From NCBI GenBank assembly GCA_949372595.1, contig CASIAN010000014.1, positions 115,975-179,974 of the forward strand: 64,000 nt of DNA, in the 5' to 3' direction. This stretch comes from CPC320 sp002336405. Lineage in GTDB: Bacteria > Pseudomonadota > Alphaproteobacteria > Rhodobacterales > Rhodobacteraceae. The notes beneath the pieces were generated by a model. It saw nothing but the letters and a program-made list of their open reading frames with translations. It ran no database searches and was not told where the DNA came from. This document shows, piece after piece, positions 25,826-34,684 of this stretch. Position numbers and translations under genes: made by a program. Each line of letters starts with the position of its first letter. The stretch's first letter is position 1.

Positions 25826-26821
25826 CTATAAAATTTTTGTAAGCATGGATTTTTGGACATGCTTCCTATTGGCTGCTTCCTTTACTGCTAAACAATAATC
25901 TGCATCCATCACCGCATCTGTTGCTTTGACATTCCTGCGCAGTGGCAAGCAGTGACTGAAAACTGCATTATTGGTCATGCCCATCTTCTGCTCATCAACA
26001 ATAAAGTGCTTAAAATCTTTTCGACAATTCAATTCTGCTGACAAATCGCCATAATGCACCAGCGAGCCCCAACTTTTAGCATACACAATTTCAGCGCCAG
26101 AATAAGCTGATTCAATGTCATGAGTAACGCTAAATGAAGTTCCTTCACCCAAACAATTTTCAGATGCTGCATTGATGTATCTTTCATCTAGCAAATAATC
26201 TTCCGAGGGGCACAGCAACTTAACATTCATTCCGAATTTACTTGCAATAAGAAGGCTAGAATTAGCCACTGCTGTATTTAAAGGCTTAGGGTGATAAGTC
26301 CAAGTTAATAGGTAATCTTTACCCTGTAAATCACCATAATGCTCCTGCAAAGTAAGTATATGTGCAAGTTCCTGACAAGGATGCTCAATGGTTTCCATAT
26401 TGACCACTGGCACAGTTGCGTATTGTGCAAAACTATTAATCACATGATCTGTTCGATCAACACTCCAATCTTCAAAAGCTGGAAAGGCTCTAATTGCTAT
26501 GCAGTCACAGTATGAAGATAGAACCTGCGCCACTTCTTTAACATGCTCTTCTTCGTCTCCATTCATCTCAATATTATCCTTAAACTCAATCGGCCAAGCA
26601 TCCTTACCCGGTTGTAAAATAACAGCTGTACCCTGAAGTTCGCTAATACCAATCTCAAAACTTGTTTTTGTTCTTAAAGATGGATTAAAAAAGAGCATAG
26701 CTACAGATTTATTTTTCAGCAGCGGCTGATAAGGATTCTCTTTAAGAGAAGTTGCGAAATCTAGAATGTCCTGAAGCTGAGACCTGGACCAAGATTGAGT
26801 GGATATAAAATTTTTCATCAT
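25826..26821 (-). CDS. argF': N-acetylornithine carbamoyltransferase
   Basis: The 331-residue protein has the carbamoyl-phosphate motif SLRTKTSFE and HPCQELAHILTLQEHYG. It follows Xanthomonas acetylornithine carbamoyltransferase closely, including LQPGKDAWPIEF, TWTYHPKPLNTAVANS, AKSWGSL, and HCLPLRRNVKATDAVMD. Glu91, in GDEEEHVKEV, aligns with the Xanthomonas Glu92 that selects the acetyl over the succinyl substrate. The product is N-acetyl-L-citrulline, not citrulline. First gene of argF'-argG-argE; a Met-Met start leaves a one-codon ambiguity. Confidence 0.93.
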   Translation of the reverse strand: MMKNFISTQSWSRSQLQDILDFATSLKENPYQPLLKNKSVAMLFFNPSLRTKTSFEIGISELQGTAVILQPGKDAWPIEFKDNIEMNGDEEEHVKEVAQVLSSYCDCIAIRAFPAFEDWSVDRTDHVINSFAQYATVPVVNMETIEHPCQELAHILTLQEHYGDLQGKDYLLTWTYHPKPLNTAVANSSLLIASKFGMNVKLLCPSEDYLLDERYINAASENCLGEGTSFSVTHDIESAYSGAEIVYAKSWGSLVHYGDLSAELNCRKDFKHFIVDEQKMGMTNNAVFSHCLPLRRNVKATDAVMDADYCLAVKEAANRKHVQKSMLTKIL

Positions 26822-27103
26822 TAATTATGAAGGTACGCCATTAAAGGTGTGAATTAAAGTGATCTAAGTTTTGGTGAAGAAGTGCTGATACTGAATTTTA
26901 GGGCGCAAAAGTGCTCTTGCTTCAGTTCAAACTGAGCTACATGGTTTTGAGAAAGACTAAAATGTAGCATTACTTTTTTCATAGAAAAATAAGTATGCAA
27001 GAAATTCATTGTAAAACCAAGGTTAAATGGAAGGAATTGAATCTAGTGCTGGGGAGAATAAAGGCATGCCTGCAATCAAGATGAGTGAGGATTTGTCGAA
27101 TAC
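26822..27103. other. Intergenic region upstream of argF'
   Basis: This AT-rich stretch should hold the argF' promoter on the minus strand. I looked for an ArgR box pair (TGAAT-N4-ATTCA) and found only isolated half-sites. No RNA gene or supported open frame was found. Confidence 0.5.
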
Positions 27104-27107
27104 AAAA

Positions 27108-27132
27108 AAAGAGGGGCAAAAAACCCCTCTTT
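27108..27132 (-). terminator. Intrinsic terminator
   Basis: Nine-base stem AAAGAGGGG/CCCCTCTTT with a 7-base loop, flanked by A and T runs on both sides. It lies 16 bp beyond the stop of the PAN-domain gene and could act in both directions. Confidence 0.8.
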
Positions 27133-27147
27133 AAAAGATGAACTATC

Positions 27148-27423
27148 TTAAGATTTCTTTCCAGAAACTGATGAAGTATTTTTTCTTTCACCCCTGATAG
27201 ACTTGTACAAAGTACATTTTTTTGAAGTAGTGTTAAAAGTAAATCCTTTTACTCTGCTTTTAGCATTTGCAGCAGTTGTACACCCTTCAACTGAAGAGTA
27301 TTTCTTTGCTGTTTTAACTGCAAAAATTGATCCTTTAAGCGCAACGCCTTCTTGCATATCCATCGATGCAGTAGCCTGAAATGGCAAAGATATTAAAATA
27401 GCTGTCATTATGATTTTTTTCAT
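27148..27423 (-). CDS. Small secreted PAN/Apple-like protein
   Basis: The 91-residue protein has a clear signal peptide (MKKIIMTAILISLPFQATAS) and a short PAN/Apple-type core, GCTTAANAKSRVKGFTFN followed by KKCTLYKS, with the two cysteines of that fold. PAN modules bind proteins or glycans outside the cytoplasm. It is followed by a strong terminator. Function is otherwise unknown. Confidence 0.7.
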   Translation of the reverse strand: MKKIIMTAILISLPFQATASMDMQEGVALKGSIFAVKTAKKYSSVEGCTTAANAKSRVKGFTFNTTSKKCTLYKSIRGERKNTSSVSGKKS

Positions 27424-27584
27424 TATATAGATCCTTTATGTTTAATTTATTGACATATACTAATTATTTATATATGTGTTCAGTGAACACATTGACTATA
27501 ACATTAAACAAATAAAGTTGTATGCATATGAGATAAATAATAAAAATATTTGATTGAAAACCTTAATATGCTGATAATAAATCT

Positions 27585-27932
27585 ATGAAAAACTTAAAAC
27601 ACTTAATTGATTTGGCGCATGGACTTGTCCCAAAAATTACATGTGAGGAATTCGCTTTAGATCAAAAGAAATTTTTAATTATTGATGTAAGAGAAGGCAG
27701 TGAGATTAAAGATACAGGAGCAATTGATAGCGCTGTAAATGTTCCCAGAGGCTTAATAGAGATGAAATTAGTCCCTGATGAAAATGAGCTCCATGCAGAT
27801 ACGCCTATAGTGGTTTATTGTGGGGGCGGAAGCAGAGCCTCTCTTGCTGGAAAAACATTAAAGGATATTGGGTTTACCAATGTCCAAAATTTAGAAGGTG
27901 GCTTTAGAGGCTGGAAAGAGTTTTCTGGCTAA
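27585..27932 (+). CDS. Single-domain rhodanese-like protein
   Basis: The 115-residue protein shows the rhodanese pattern: FLIIDVREGSEIKDTGAI, AVNVPRGLIE, and the active-site loop YCGGGSRASLAGKTL with its Cys. No signal peptide is visible, so it is probably cytoplasmic sulfur transfer. Its stop overlaps the end of the convergent esterase gene by 4 bp. Confidence 0.85.
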   Translation: MKNLKHLIDLAHGLVPKITCEEFALDQKKFLIIDVREGSEIKDTGAIDSAVNVPRGLIEMKLVPDENELHADTPIVVYCGGGSRASLAGKTLKDIGFTNVQNLEGGFRGWKEFSG

Positions 27933-28942
27933 TCGAGCTTTGGCAATAAGGTTGCCAAATGTTCAAACGCAGCATTTTGGTATTCAGGGCTAGCACCTGC
28001 CATAACCTCCCCTTTAACAGCACAACTTTCATAGGCAGCCCGCCTTGCTTTTGGATCAGAGAAATCTAGCTCAGTATTATTAGGATCATATACTTTTTTA
28101 GTCTCACCATTTAACTTCAATTTACAGTTCGCCCAGCTATAGGCATCTGGCCATAGCTTTAAAGCATTTGGACTATCGAAAGAGTGAAATGCATTAGGGT
28201 ATAACTCAATATGAGCATTCCCACCTTGATCATTCATTAAAGCAACTAATTCCTTGCATGGCTGAGGTGGTGTCCAATTATCATCTTCTCCAATATAAAT
28301 TTGCATAAAATCTTTATCCCATTCATTAAGATCTGGTAAAGCTAAGCATCCTGGATACCACATTAAATATCCTGCAAATGATGCATTAGGAAGATTCAAG
28401 GCTTCTTGAAGTGGGCGCCATGCATTAAAAAGAGCAGCTGTTCCTCCAAGACTCCAACCTGCTGCATATATCTTTTGATTGTCTATCCTGGGATCATCCC
28501 ATAATAAATTTAGTGAAGTGGCCATATCGTAAATAACAGATTCGCTGGTTACATTGATTTGATTGCCCACAGTGCTATTAACCCCTCTTGAATCAAAAGG
28601 ATGCATAGCAAAAACTATATAATTCGCTTGTCTCATTTGCTCTAGGTAATCTAGATGATGCGCTCTCCAGTTTAAGGAGCCATGAGATGCAACTATGACT
28701 GGATATTTTTGGCTCGGATCATAATCATCAGGAAAATGCATAATGCCGAAAATATCTAAATCTTCTTGAGTATCTAAAGCTTCACCAAAGAGATTCTCAA
28801 ATCCAATAATATTCTTCGATGAATAAGTCACTTTTTCTTTTAAGTAGTTAGCTTCCGGAAGTTTCTGCGGGCGCAGCACCCGGCAAATAAGATGACTGGC
28901 AATAGCAATTGAAGTAATTTTTTCATTTTTATATGTTACCAA
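27929..28942 (-). CDS. Alpha/beta hydrolase, probably a lipoprotein with a frame break
   Basis: The 337-residue frame has the nucleophile elbow AGWSLGGTAAL, the oxyanion-type ASHGSLNWR region and a terminal His in NAFHSFDSP, as in dienelactone-hydrolase-like esterases. The first ~24 residues look wrong. In the next frame an ATG at 28926 encodes MKKLLQLLLPVILFAGC, a textbook lipoprotein signal, before running into a stop, so one base is probably missing or extra near 28,880. The intact protein would be an outer-membrane or periplasmic lipoprotein. The substrate is unknown. Confidence 0.75.
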   Translation of the reverse strand: MVTYKNEKITSIAIASHLICRVLRPQKLPEANYLKEKVTYSSKNIIGFENLFGEALDTQEDLDIFGIMHFPDDYDPSQKYPVIVASHGSLNWRAHHLDYLEQMRQANYIVFAMHPFDSRGVNSTVGNQINVTSESVIYDMATSLNLLWDDPRIDNQKIYAAGWSLGGTAALFNAWRPLQEALNLPNASFAGYLMWYPGCLALPDLNEWDKDFMQIYIGEDDNWTPPQPCKELVALMNDQGGNAHIELYPNAFHSFDSPNALKLWPDAYSWANCKLKLNGETKKVYDPNNTELDFSDPKARRAAYESCAVKGEVMAGASPEYQNAAFEHLATLLPKLD

Positions 28943-28944
28943 AA

Positions 28945-28970
28945 AAAAGAGGAGCCAAGGCTCCTCTTTT
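28945..28970 (-). terminator. Intrinsic terminator of the TonB receptor
   Basis: A near-perfect inverted repeat AAAAGAGGAGCC-AA-GGCTCCTCTTTT lies 18 bp beyond the receptor stop. The hydrolase gene begins directly after it on the same strand. Confidence 0.82.
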
Positions 28971-28987
28971 ATATTTACTAATCTGAA

Positions 28988-31900
28988 TTAATACTTATAT
29001 CTAAATCCAACTCTATAGATTGGACCATGATCTTGCGCCAAGAAAAGCATTTCTGAGTGTCTTGCATACAGTCTAGTATTTTCATCGTTCAGGTTCTGAC
29101 CTTCAACAAATACAGTCGCATGCTCATTAATTCTATAAGCAAAAGAGGCATCTATTTGATCTCTCTCCATGACATAAAGCGGTTGATCATAATTGCCGAA
29201 ACCCACAATTGTTTCTCCTCTTTTATTAAGTGCAATTCGAGCAGTTACTTTTTCATCTTCATAGAAGAATGATGCATTACCAGAATCTCCAAGGCCAGGT
29301 AAGATAAATTGTTTTCCAATTTTAGATCTATCCACATCAACATCACCACCATTTACTATGGTTGCATTAAATTGAGCGCCGTATCCTGTATCAGCAAATA
29401 AATGTTGTAAAACGATTTCAAAACCATCAACCTCTCCTGTTTCTAGATTTGCAGGTCTTGTGATTTGAAAGTTTGCTGCTGGATCGCTAGCTGTTCCATC
29501 AATGTAGCCAGGGTCACATCTCCACCAACCACCATCATTACAATTTGGTGAACCTCCACCATAATCAAAAGCCCAGCCATTATTCCATGTCTCTGGTAAA
29601 GTTCCGCCATGAGCTTGCATACCCAAAGCAACCCAACCCATGTGTTGCTGAGGAGTCATCCATGACTGCCCCCATATTGCTTGTTGCGACGGACAATATT
29701 CCCAGGATCCTGGTTCGCCATATGAAACAGTATCGGGTCTACCAGCAGCATCCCAAGCATTCACACATGATTGCGCATATTGACCAATTTCTGATTGCGC
29801 AGGATTGGTTAAGACCATAAAGGTTTCCAGTTGTAATTGAGCTACTTATAAAATCCTCGATTTCTTTAAAGAAATAGTTAACTGAGAAATAGCTTCCTTC
29901 TGCGTAATACCATTCATATGCTAGATCAAAGTTTGTAGATTTTAGAGGTTCTAGAGAAGGATTGCCGCCTGAGGCAGTAGGAGTAAAAAAGTCTTTATTA
30001 GAAAAAGAAAGTGAAGATCTTAAGTCTTGTAAGCTAGGTCTTGCCATAGAGCGACTGGCTGAAAATCTTAAAATTTTATCTTCTTCTATGGCATAGGACA
30101 TTGCCAGTGAAGGCAATATCATGTCATTGCTTCCCATCTTAGGAGCATCTACTGCACCACCTGAAATATAGGTTAAGCCTTGAATAAAATCCCATCTGAT
30201 ATTTGTAGGAGTAGACTCGAGTCCAGTTGAGGTAACCTCTGACTCTTCATATCTTAAGCCTGCAACAACTAGCAAGGGCTTATCATTTACTGAGAATTCC
30301 ATGTCTGCTTGAACAAACAATGAGTCTAAGGTTCTCTACAACCCTATCATTGGTATCAACCGGTCCAGAATTAAAAAGACCAACATTAACTTGCCATGCA
30401 TTTTTTGCTGCAGCAGGATCAATTGCAAAATAATAGCTTGATCCCCAATTAACATTAAACCCATCCATAAAACCATTTAGTGGAGTTTTAGTGAAAAGGT
30501 CTGAAGATGCAGCAACTACTGGAGCTAGAGGAGTATTGAGCTCTGAGCGAACATCACTAAACTCAGATTCATTGGTAGACATTCCGAATTGAACAGATTT
30601 TAAAAATCCACCCTCAAGATTAAGCCATTCACCTTTTACTTGAAGTTGCTCCATATCATTTTGCTTAGAAGCATCTCGATAAATTAAACCAGAATGACTG
30701 AAGTCATTGGCAGTAAAATCTTTGGAATAGCTAAAAGTATTAATGCCATTACTACCACCATTTCTATGAGCAATAACTGCATCGGCAGGAGTCACAAAGC
30801 CCATTTCGTTTGGCAGCTCTGTTCCAATTTTTTCAGCAGAAGAATTATGGTAATCAAGCTCTATGCTTAATGAGTCAGAATGCTGAATAGCAAGATTAAA
30901 GCCTAATGATTTATTCTCGTTCTCAGTATTGCCCCAGATTAATTGATGATCATAGCCGCGTCCGCTAACCATAACATCTGTATAAGCACCATTTTTATTG
31001 ATTGTTCCTGATGTCGTTCCCCAGCCACCCAACCATGATCCAAACATTTGACCATTTGAGCTGAAATCAACTTTGGAGTATGTGTAATCTAAAGTTGCTC
31101 TAGCTTTTTCAAAATCATATTGAACGGAACCTTGAGCATTAACTCTTTCCCTATCATTCTCCTTAATTAGGTAGGCGCTTGGTTCTTGATAAAACGTTTT
31201 ACCATCAGCTCGTGTATTTCCGTTGCTAATGCCAGCAGCATTTTTATCCACTCTAAAGTAGCCTTCTGTAAGAGCCATGTCCTCTACTGTTATCCAGTTT
31301 GATTCTCTGGTTCCTTCTTCCACATTATTTCTTTCTTGAATAGATCCTGAGATTGCATAGCCCCAATTACCTTTATTTGCACTATGCACAAACGCTGCTT
31401 CAATTGGCTTAGATTTTTTACTACTTGAATCATGTAAATAGTTAATACTGCCTGAGGTAAGAGTTCCCTCAATATTCAATGGTTTAGTCGTAACCATATT
31501 AACTGCTGCACCAATGCCGCCTGAAGGCAATGCAGCTGTTAACTGATTTATATACTTCAACAGCTGCAATTCCATGAGAAGAAATATCGCCAAAATTAAA
31601 TGATCTCCCGCCCTCGTATTGACCTGGAACTGTTGGCATTTGCCTTCCATTCAAAGTTACTAAATTTAACTCTGGGCCAAATCCACGAACTGCTATTCTT
31701 GCACCTTCTACGTTGCTTCTATCTATGCCAATACCTACCACTCTAGCAAGCGACTCAGCTAAGTTGCCGTCTGGAAATTTACCAAAGTCCTCTGCGGTAA
31801 TTGCATCAACGATTCCTACATTATTACGTTTGATGTCAATGGCATCTTGCAAGCTTCTTCTTATGCCTGTGACGACGACCTCTTCAACACCATCTTCATC

Positions 31901-32077
31901 TGATGAGTAAGAGCTAGAAGTATCATAGCCAGTTACTTCAACTGAACGAGTCTCTACTTGAGCCTGAGACGTGGATGGTGCATTTTGAGATGAATCTCTA
32001 TCAGCCGGAACTATAGGATTATCTGCAAAAACAAAAAAAGGCAAAACCATTAAAAGACTAATTTTTGAAAATTTCAT
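28988..32077 (-). CDS. TonB-dependent receptor, broken by three frameshifts
   Basis: One receptor gene is readable across four frames. The start (ATG 32077) gives signal MKFSKISLLMVLPFFVFA, then a TonB-box region EEVVVTGIRRSLQDAIDIKR and plug blocks FPDGNLAESLARVVGIGI, RGFGPELNLVTLNGR. Frame breaks near 31,530 (VEVYKS / TAALPSGGIGAAVN), near 30,320 (VVEN / LDSLFVQADME) and near 29,815 (ITTGN / MVLTNPAQSEIG) each need a single base. The last barrel strand ends VGFRYKY. It belongs to the long receptor type used for carbohydrates and other bulky substrates in Caulobacter/Xanthomonas. Breaks near short homopolymers suggest sequence errors. Confidence 0.85.
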
Positions 32078-32111
32078 TATTTTTCCCCAAAATATGAATA
32101 TATATACGCTA

Positions 32112-32140
32112 AAATTATCGCTAATTGACAATGTTGTCAA
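32112..32140 (-). promoter_or_regulatory. Promoter and palindromic operator of the TonB receptor
   Basis: On the minus strand TTGACA (32140-32135) is followed 17 bp later by TAATTT, or 15 bp later by GATAAT. The -35 element is half of a perfect palindrome, TTGACAA-N2-TTGTCAA at 32125-32140, which suggests a dimeric repressor covering the promoter. The regulator is not identified. Confidence 0.55.
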
Positions 32141-32160
32141 GGGATATACTTTTTTAATGC

Positions 32161-32214
32161 ACATGAGTGCTCATGTAAGTTAAACAAAAGGATTTTATGA
32201 GATGTGGTTGCTGA
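32161..32214 (+). other. Palindrome and five-codon MRCGC mini-ORF
   Basis: A perfect 16-bp palindrome ACATGAGTGCTCATGT (32161-32176) is followed by AAAGGA and an ATG at 32197 opening a five-codon frame Met-Arg-Cys-Gly-Cys with stop at 32212-32214. A terminator-like hairpin follows 13 bp later. The arrangement looks like a leader peptide, but such short frames also arise by chance. Confidence 0.35.
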
Positions 32215-32227
32215 TAATTTAACGAAA

Positions 32228-32252
32228 AAAAAGAGGTCAAAGCCCTCTTTTT
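32228..32252 (+). terminator. Terminator-like hairpin without an annotated upstream gene
   Basis: Stem AAAAAGAGG/CCTCTTTTT with a 7-base loop and T-run, located between two divergent genes. No coding gene ends here, so it may attenuate a leader transcript running toward the CsoR operon. Confidence 0.6.
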
Positions 32253-32316
32253 GAGTCTAATATTAGCGCTTATCTTTCTACTGAACTAGTGCAATTTACA
32301 ACGTAGATAATGATTG

Positions 32317-32361
32317 TTGACACAAATGACTGATGAGTTATTATACCCCCCATGGGTATAA
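32317..32361 (+). promoter_or_regulatory. CsoR-type operator over a consensus promoter
   Basis: TTGACA (32317-32322), a 16-bp spacer and TATTAT (32339-32344) form a near-consensus promoter. Overlapping its downstream edge is an inverted repeat TTATACCC-N5-GGGTATAA (32341-32361), the A/T-flanked C-tract/G-tract type bound by CsoR/RcnR regulators. The operator covers the ATG at 32352, and the expected transcription start falls within a base or two of that ATG. The operon encodes a CsoR protein, so autoregulation is likely. Confidence 0.72.
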
Positions 32362-32957
32362 AGACGTTGATTATATTAGTATTTTTCTTTCATTTTGCAA
32401 ATCTTGAAGCGCGTCCTATTTCATACTCTGGGGGCTACACCCTAATGATGGAATCAAATAATATGCAAGATTCAGCTTATTATCATTATTCTCCATCATA
32501 TAAATACTCCGTTGGCATTCAACAAATAAAAGATAAATATTTTAATTCGAATTACTCTTACCTAAGATTGACCTATTTGCTCAATCGACGAAATACGAAA
32601 AACTCTCAAAGAAATCTTTACCTCCAATCTGGCTTATCATCCAATGGCCTGGATCATTATTTCTATGGAACGCATGGAGATTGGGAGACTAGAAGCTTAT
32701 ATGCAGGGTTCGGTTACAAAAAAACTATGATGAAGACATTGGACTACATAGAGCAATACCTGCAAGTTGGTGTGGCTCCGTACATTGGAGAATATGGCGA
32801 TCTTCATACCTGGCTGATGTTAAAATCTAAAAAGAACGATTTAACGAGTAATTGGGATACCTACCCAGTTCTAAAATTTTTTAAGGGGAATGCTCTTGTT
32901 GAGTTTGGGTATAGCGATACCTCCAACTGGGATATTCATTTAATGTATAGGTTTTAA
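32352..32957 (+). CDS. Small outer-membrane beta-barrel protein, first gene of the CsoR operon
   Basis: The 201-residue protein starts with a signal-like MGIKTLIILVFFFHFANLEA and continues as alternating polar/aromatic strands (YYHYSPSYKYSVGIQQ, SYLRLTYLLNRR, SLYAGFGYKK) ending in the C-terminal aromatic WDIHLMYRF of outer-membrane barrels. No family is recognised with certainty. Its start codon lies inside the CsoR-type operator. It is 9 bp upstream of the metal-binding HMA gene, suggesting an envelope role in metal handling. Confidence 0.65.
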   Translation: MGIKTLIILVFFFHFANLEARPISYSGGYTLMMESNNMQDSAYYHYSPSYKYSVGIQQIKDKYFNSNYSYLRLTYLLNRRNTKNSQRNLYLQSGLSSNGLDHYFYGTHGDWETRSLYAGFGYKKTMMKTLDYIEQYLQVGVAPYIGEYGDLHTWLMLKSKKNDLTSNWDTYPVLKFFKGNALVEFGYSDTSNWDIHLMYRF

Positions 32958-32966
32958 GGAGAAAAT

Positions 32967-33380
32967 ATGAAAAAACTTAACTGTGTATTCTTGATGATGG
33001 TATGTATTACCGCTGCTGCCCAAGATCATGCGATGCATGATATGGAGGGCCATAGTCACGAGGGACACCTTCACGATACGATGGTAGATGGAAAACTGTT
33101 GGTGGTTAATCCAGAGCGATTTGATAACTTTGTATCAACCCTGGAAGGAAAACAAGTCGCTATAATCAGTGTGAGCGGAATGGTTTGTGATTTTTGCGCA
33201 AGAGGAATTGAGAAAACATTTGCAAAAGATAAAACAGTGCTAAAAGTTGATGTCGATTTAAGCGGTGGAAAGGTTTTAATAGCTTATAGCCAAGATAAAA
33301 ATATTAATTTTGAAGAGATTCAAAAGAAGATTCTTTCCAATGGTCAAAATGCAACTGATATTCAGATAATTAAAATTTAG
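32967..33380 (+). CDS. Periplasmic heavy-metal-associated (HMA) protein, MerP-like
   Basis: The 137-residue protein has a signal peptide (MKKLNCVFLMMVCITAAA), a His/Met-rich segment (DHAMHDMEGHSHEGHLHD) and an HMA domain with the metal motif GMVCDFC (Cys74, Cys77) followed by KVDVDLSGGKVLIAY. Such domains bind Cu(I) or Hg(II). An AAGGAG box precedes the ATG. Two bases separate it from the MerT-like gene, so it probably hands metal to or from that transporter. Confidence 0.82.
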   Translation: MKKLNCVFLMMVCITAAAQDHAMHDMEGHSHEGHLHDTMVDGKLLVVNPERFDNFVSTLEGKQVAIISVSGMVCDFCARGIEKTFAKDKTVLKVDVDLSGGKVLIAYSQDKNINFEEIQKKILSNGQNATDIQIIKI

Positions 33381-33382
33381 TC

Positions 33383-33766
33383 ATGGAACCTGAACAAGCT
33401 GTCAACGAGAAAGCAGCCAATTTTTTTGCGCTCTTTGCTTCATCATCGACACTTGTATGTTGCGCTCTTCCAGCTATTTTTGTAGCTCTGGGTGCTGGTG
33501 CAAGTTTTGCTAGTTTAGTTAGTACATTTCCATTCTTAATAACCCTATCGCAATACAAGCTTTATATTACTTTTTTTGCTTTGGTAATGCTCCTTATTGC
33601 AGGTTACGCCAATTATAGAAATTTTAATCTACCATGCCCTGCTGACCCTGAGCTGGGCCGCCTATGCATGACAACACGAAGACGATCTAGAAATGTTTAT
33701 TATGCGTCTGCTTGCATCTTTTTATTTGCAACAATATTCACATATTTAGTTCCACAATTTTTATAA
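33383..33766 (+). CDS. MerT-like membrane transporter
   Basis: The 127-residue protein has three to four hydrophobic segments. The first carries the vicinal pair Cys26-Cys27 in STLVCCALPAIF, and a loop carries Cys85 and Cys95 (CPADPELGRLC), a layout close to the paired cysteines of mercuric transporter MerT. The last helix is ASACIFLFATIFTYLV. With the adjacent HMA protein and CsoR it forms a MerT/MerP-like pair; copper is the more likely metal given the CsoR ligands, but mercury is not excluded. Confidence 0.72.
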   Translation: MEPEQAVNEKAANFFALFASSSTLVCCALPAIFVALGAGASFASLVSTFPFLITLSQYKLYITFFALVMLLIAGYANYRNFNLPCPADPELGRLCMTTRRRSRNVYYASACIFLFATIFTYLVPQFL

Positions 33767-33775
33767 ATTTATAAT

Positions 33776-34027
33776 ATGAATCATAAAGAGCAGTTAATTA
33801 ATCTTAAAAAAATTGAAGGTCAGGTTCGTGGATTGCAATCTATGATTGATGATGAAAAGTATTGCATCGATATCCTCAACCAATTAAAGGCTGTAAAAAA
33901 TGCATTAGTGTCTGTTGAAGGTAAGATTCTTAAAAGCCATCTTAAGGCTTGCGTTAAAGACTCTTTAAGTGAGAGCGCTTCGTTTGATGACAAAGTTGAA
34001 GAAATAGTGAATTTGCTTAAAAGATGA
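33776..34027 (+). CDS. csoR: CsoR-family copper-sensing repressor
   Basis: The 83-residue all-helical protein matches the CsoR/RcnR family: LINLKKIEGQVRGLQSMIDD, YCIDILNQLKAVKNAL, LKSHLKACV. Metal ligands are Cys30, His55 and Cys59, with the exact spacing (25 and 4) of the Cu(I) set Cys45-His70-Cys74 of Bacillus CsoR; RcnR has His and FrmR Glu at the last position. Cu(I) binding should release it from the operator at 32341-32361. The stop overlaps the next start as ATGA. Confidence 0.88.
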   Translation: MNHKEQLINLKKIEGQVRGLQSMIDDEKYCIDILNQLKAVKNALVSVEGKILKSHLKACVKDSLSESASFDDKVEEIVNLLKR

Positions 34028-34684
34028 GGCCTTTAATTAGAAAAATACATAAGTACTTAAGCTTATTTATTTCTATACAGCTGTTGCTTTGGACTGTTTC
34101 TGGAATTTACTTTGCGTACAATAAAATTGAACTTGTTAGAGGTGAGCATCTAAGAAATCAAAGCATTGAAGAGCTAAGCTTTGATCTGACAAGACCTTCC
34201 AGAAATTCAGGCTAAGTCTATCAATATTTTTATGAGGATGGATCAGCCTATTATTAAAATTAATACAATTAATGGAATATCTTATCTTAACCAGGATGGC
34301 TCTCCAGCCTCCAAGATAAGCCTCGATGAAGCAATGATGATTGTAAAAAATAAAACCTCTCTTAACCCCCTGTCTGCATTAGAAATATTTGATGTGCCAG
34401 CTGGTGCTGAGTATAGAGGAAGGCAGTTACCTTTGTATCAAGTCATAACAGACCATAAAGATAATATTAAAGTCTATCTTGATGCTTTGAGCGGAGAAAT
34501 TGTAGCCATTAGATCCTCTAGCTGGAGAATATGGGATTTTTTATGGGGACTCCACATCATGGATTACATAGATAGGGATAATATCAACAATATATTGATA
34601 AAAATATTTTCTATTTTAGCCCTGATTAGCTCTCTATCGGGGGTGATACTATTTTTTATCACCCAAAAGAAAGCTATTTCATAA
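34024..34684 (+). CDS. PepSY-associated membrane protein (frame broken)
   Basis: The first frame gives LIRKIHKYLSLFISIQLLLW with the TVSGIYFAYN helix typical of PepSY_TM proteins and stops at 34215. The gene continues in another frame as PEIQAKSINIFMRMDQ, the PepSY-like block LYQVITDHKDNIKVYLDA, SWRIWDFLWGLHIMDY and a final helix FSILALISSLSGVILFF. The break lies near 34,195. Intact length would be about 220 residues. It overlaps csoR by 4 bp and ends the operon. PepSY proteins often accompany metal or siderophore systems. Confidence 0.75.
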
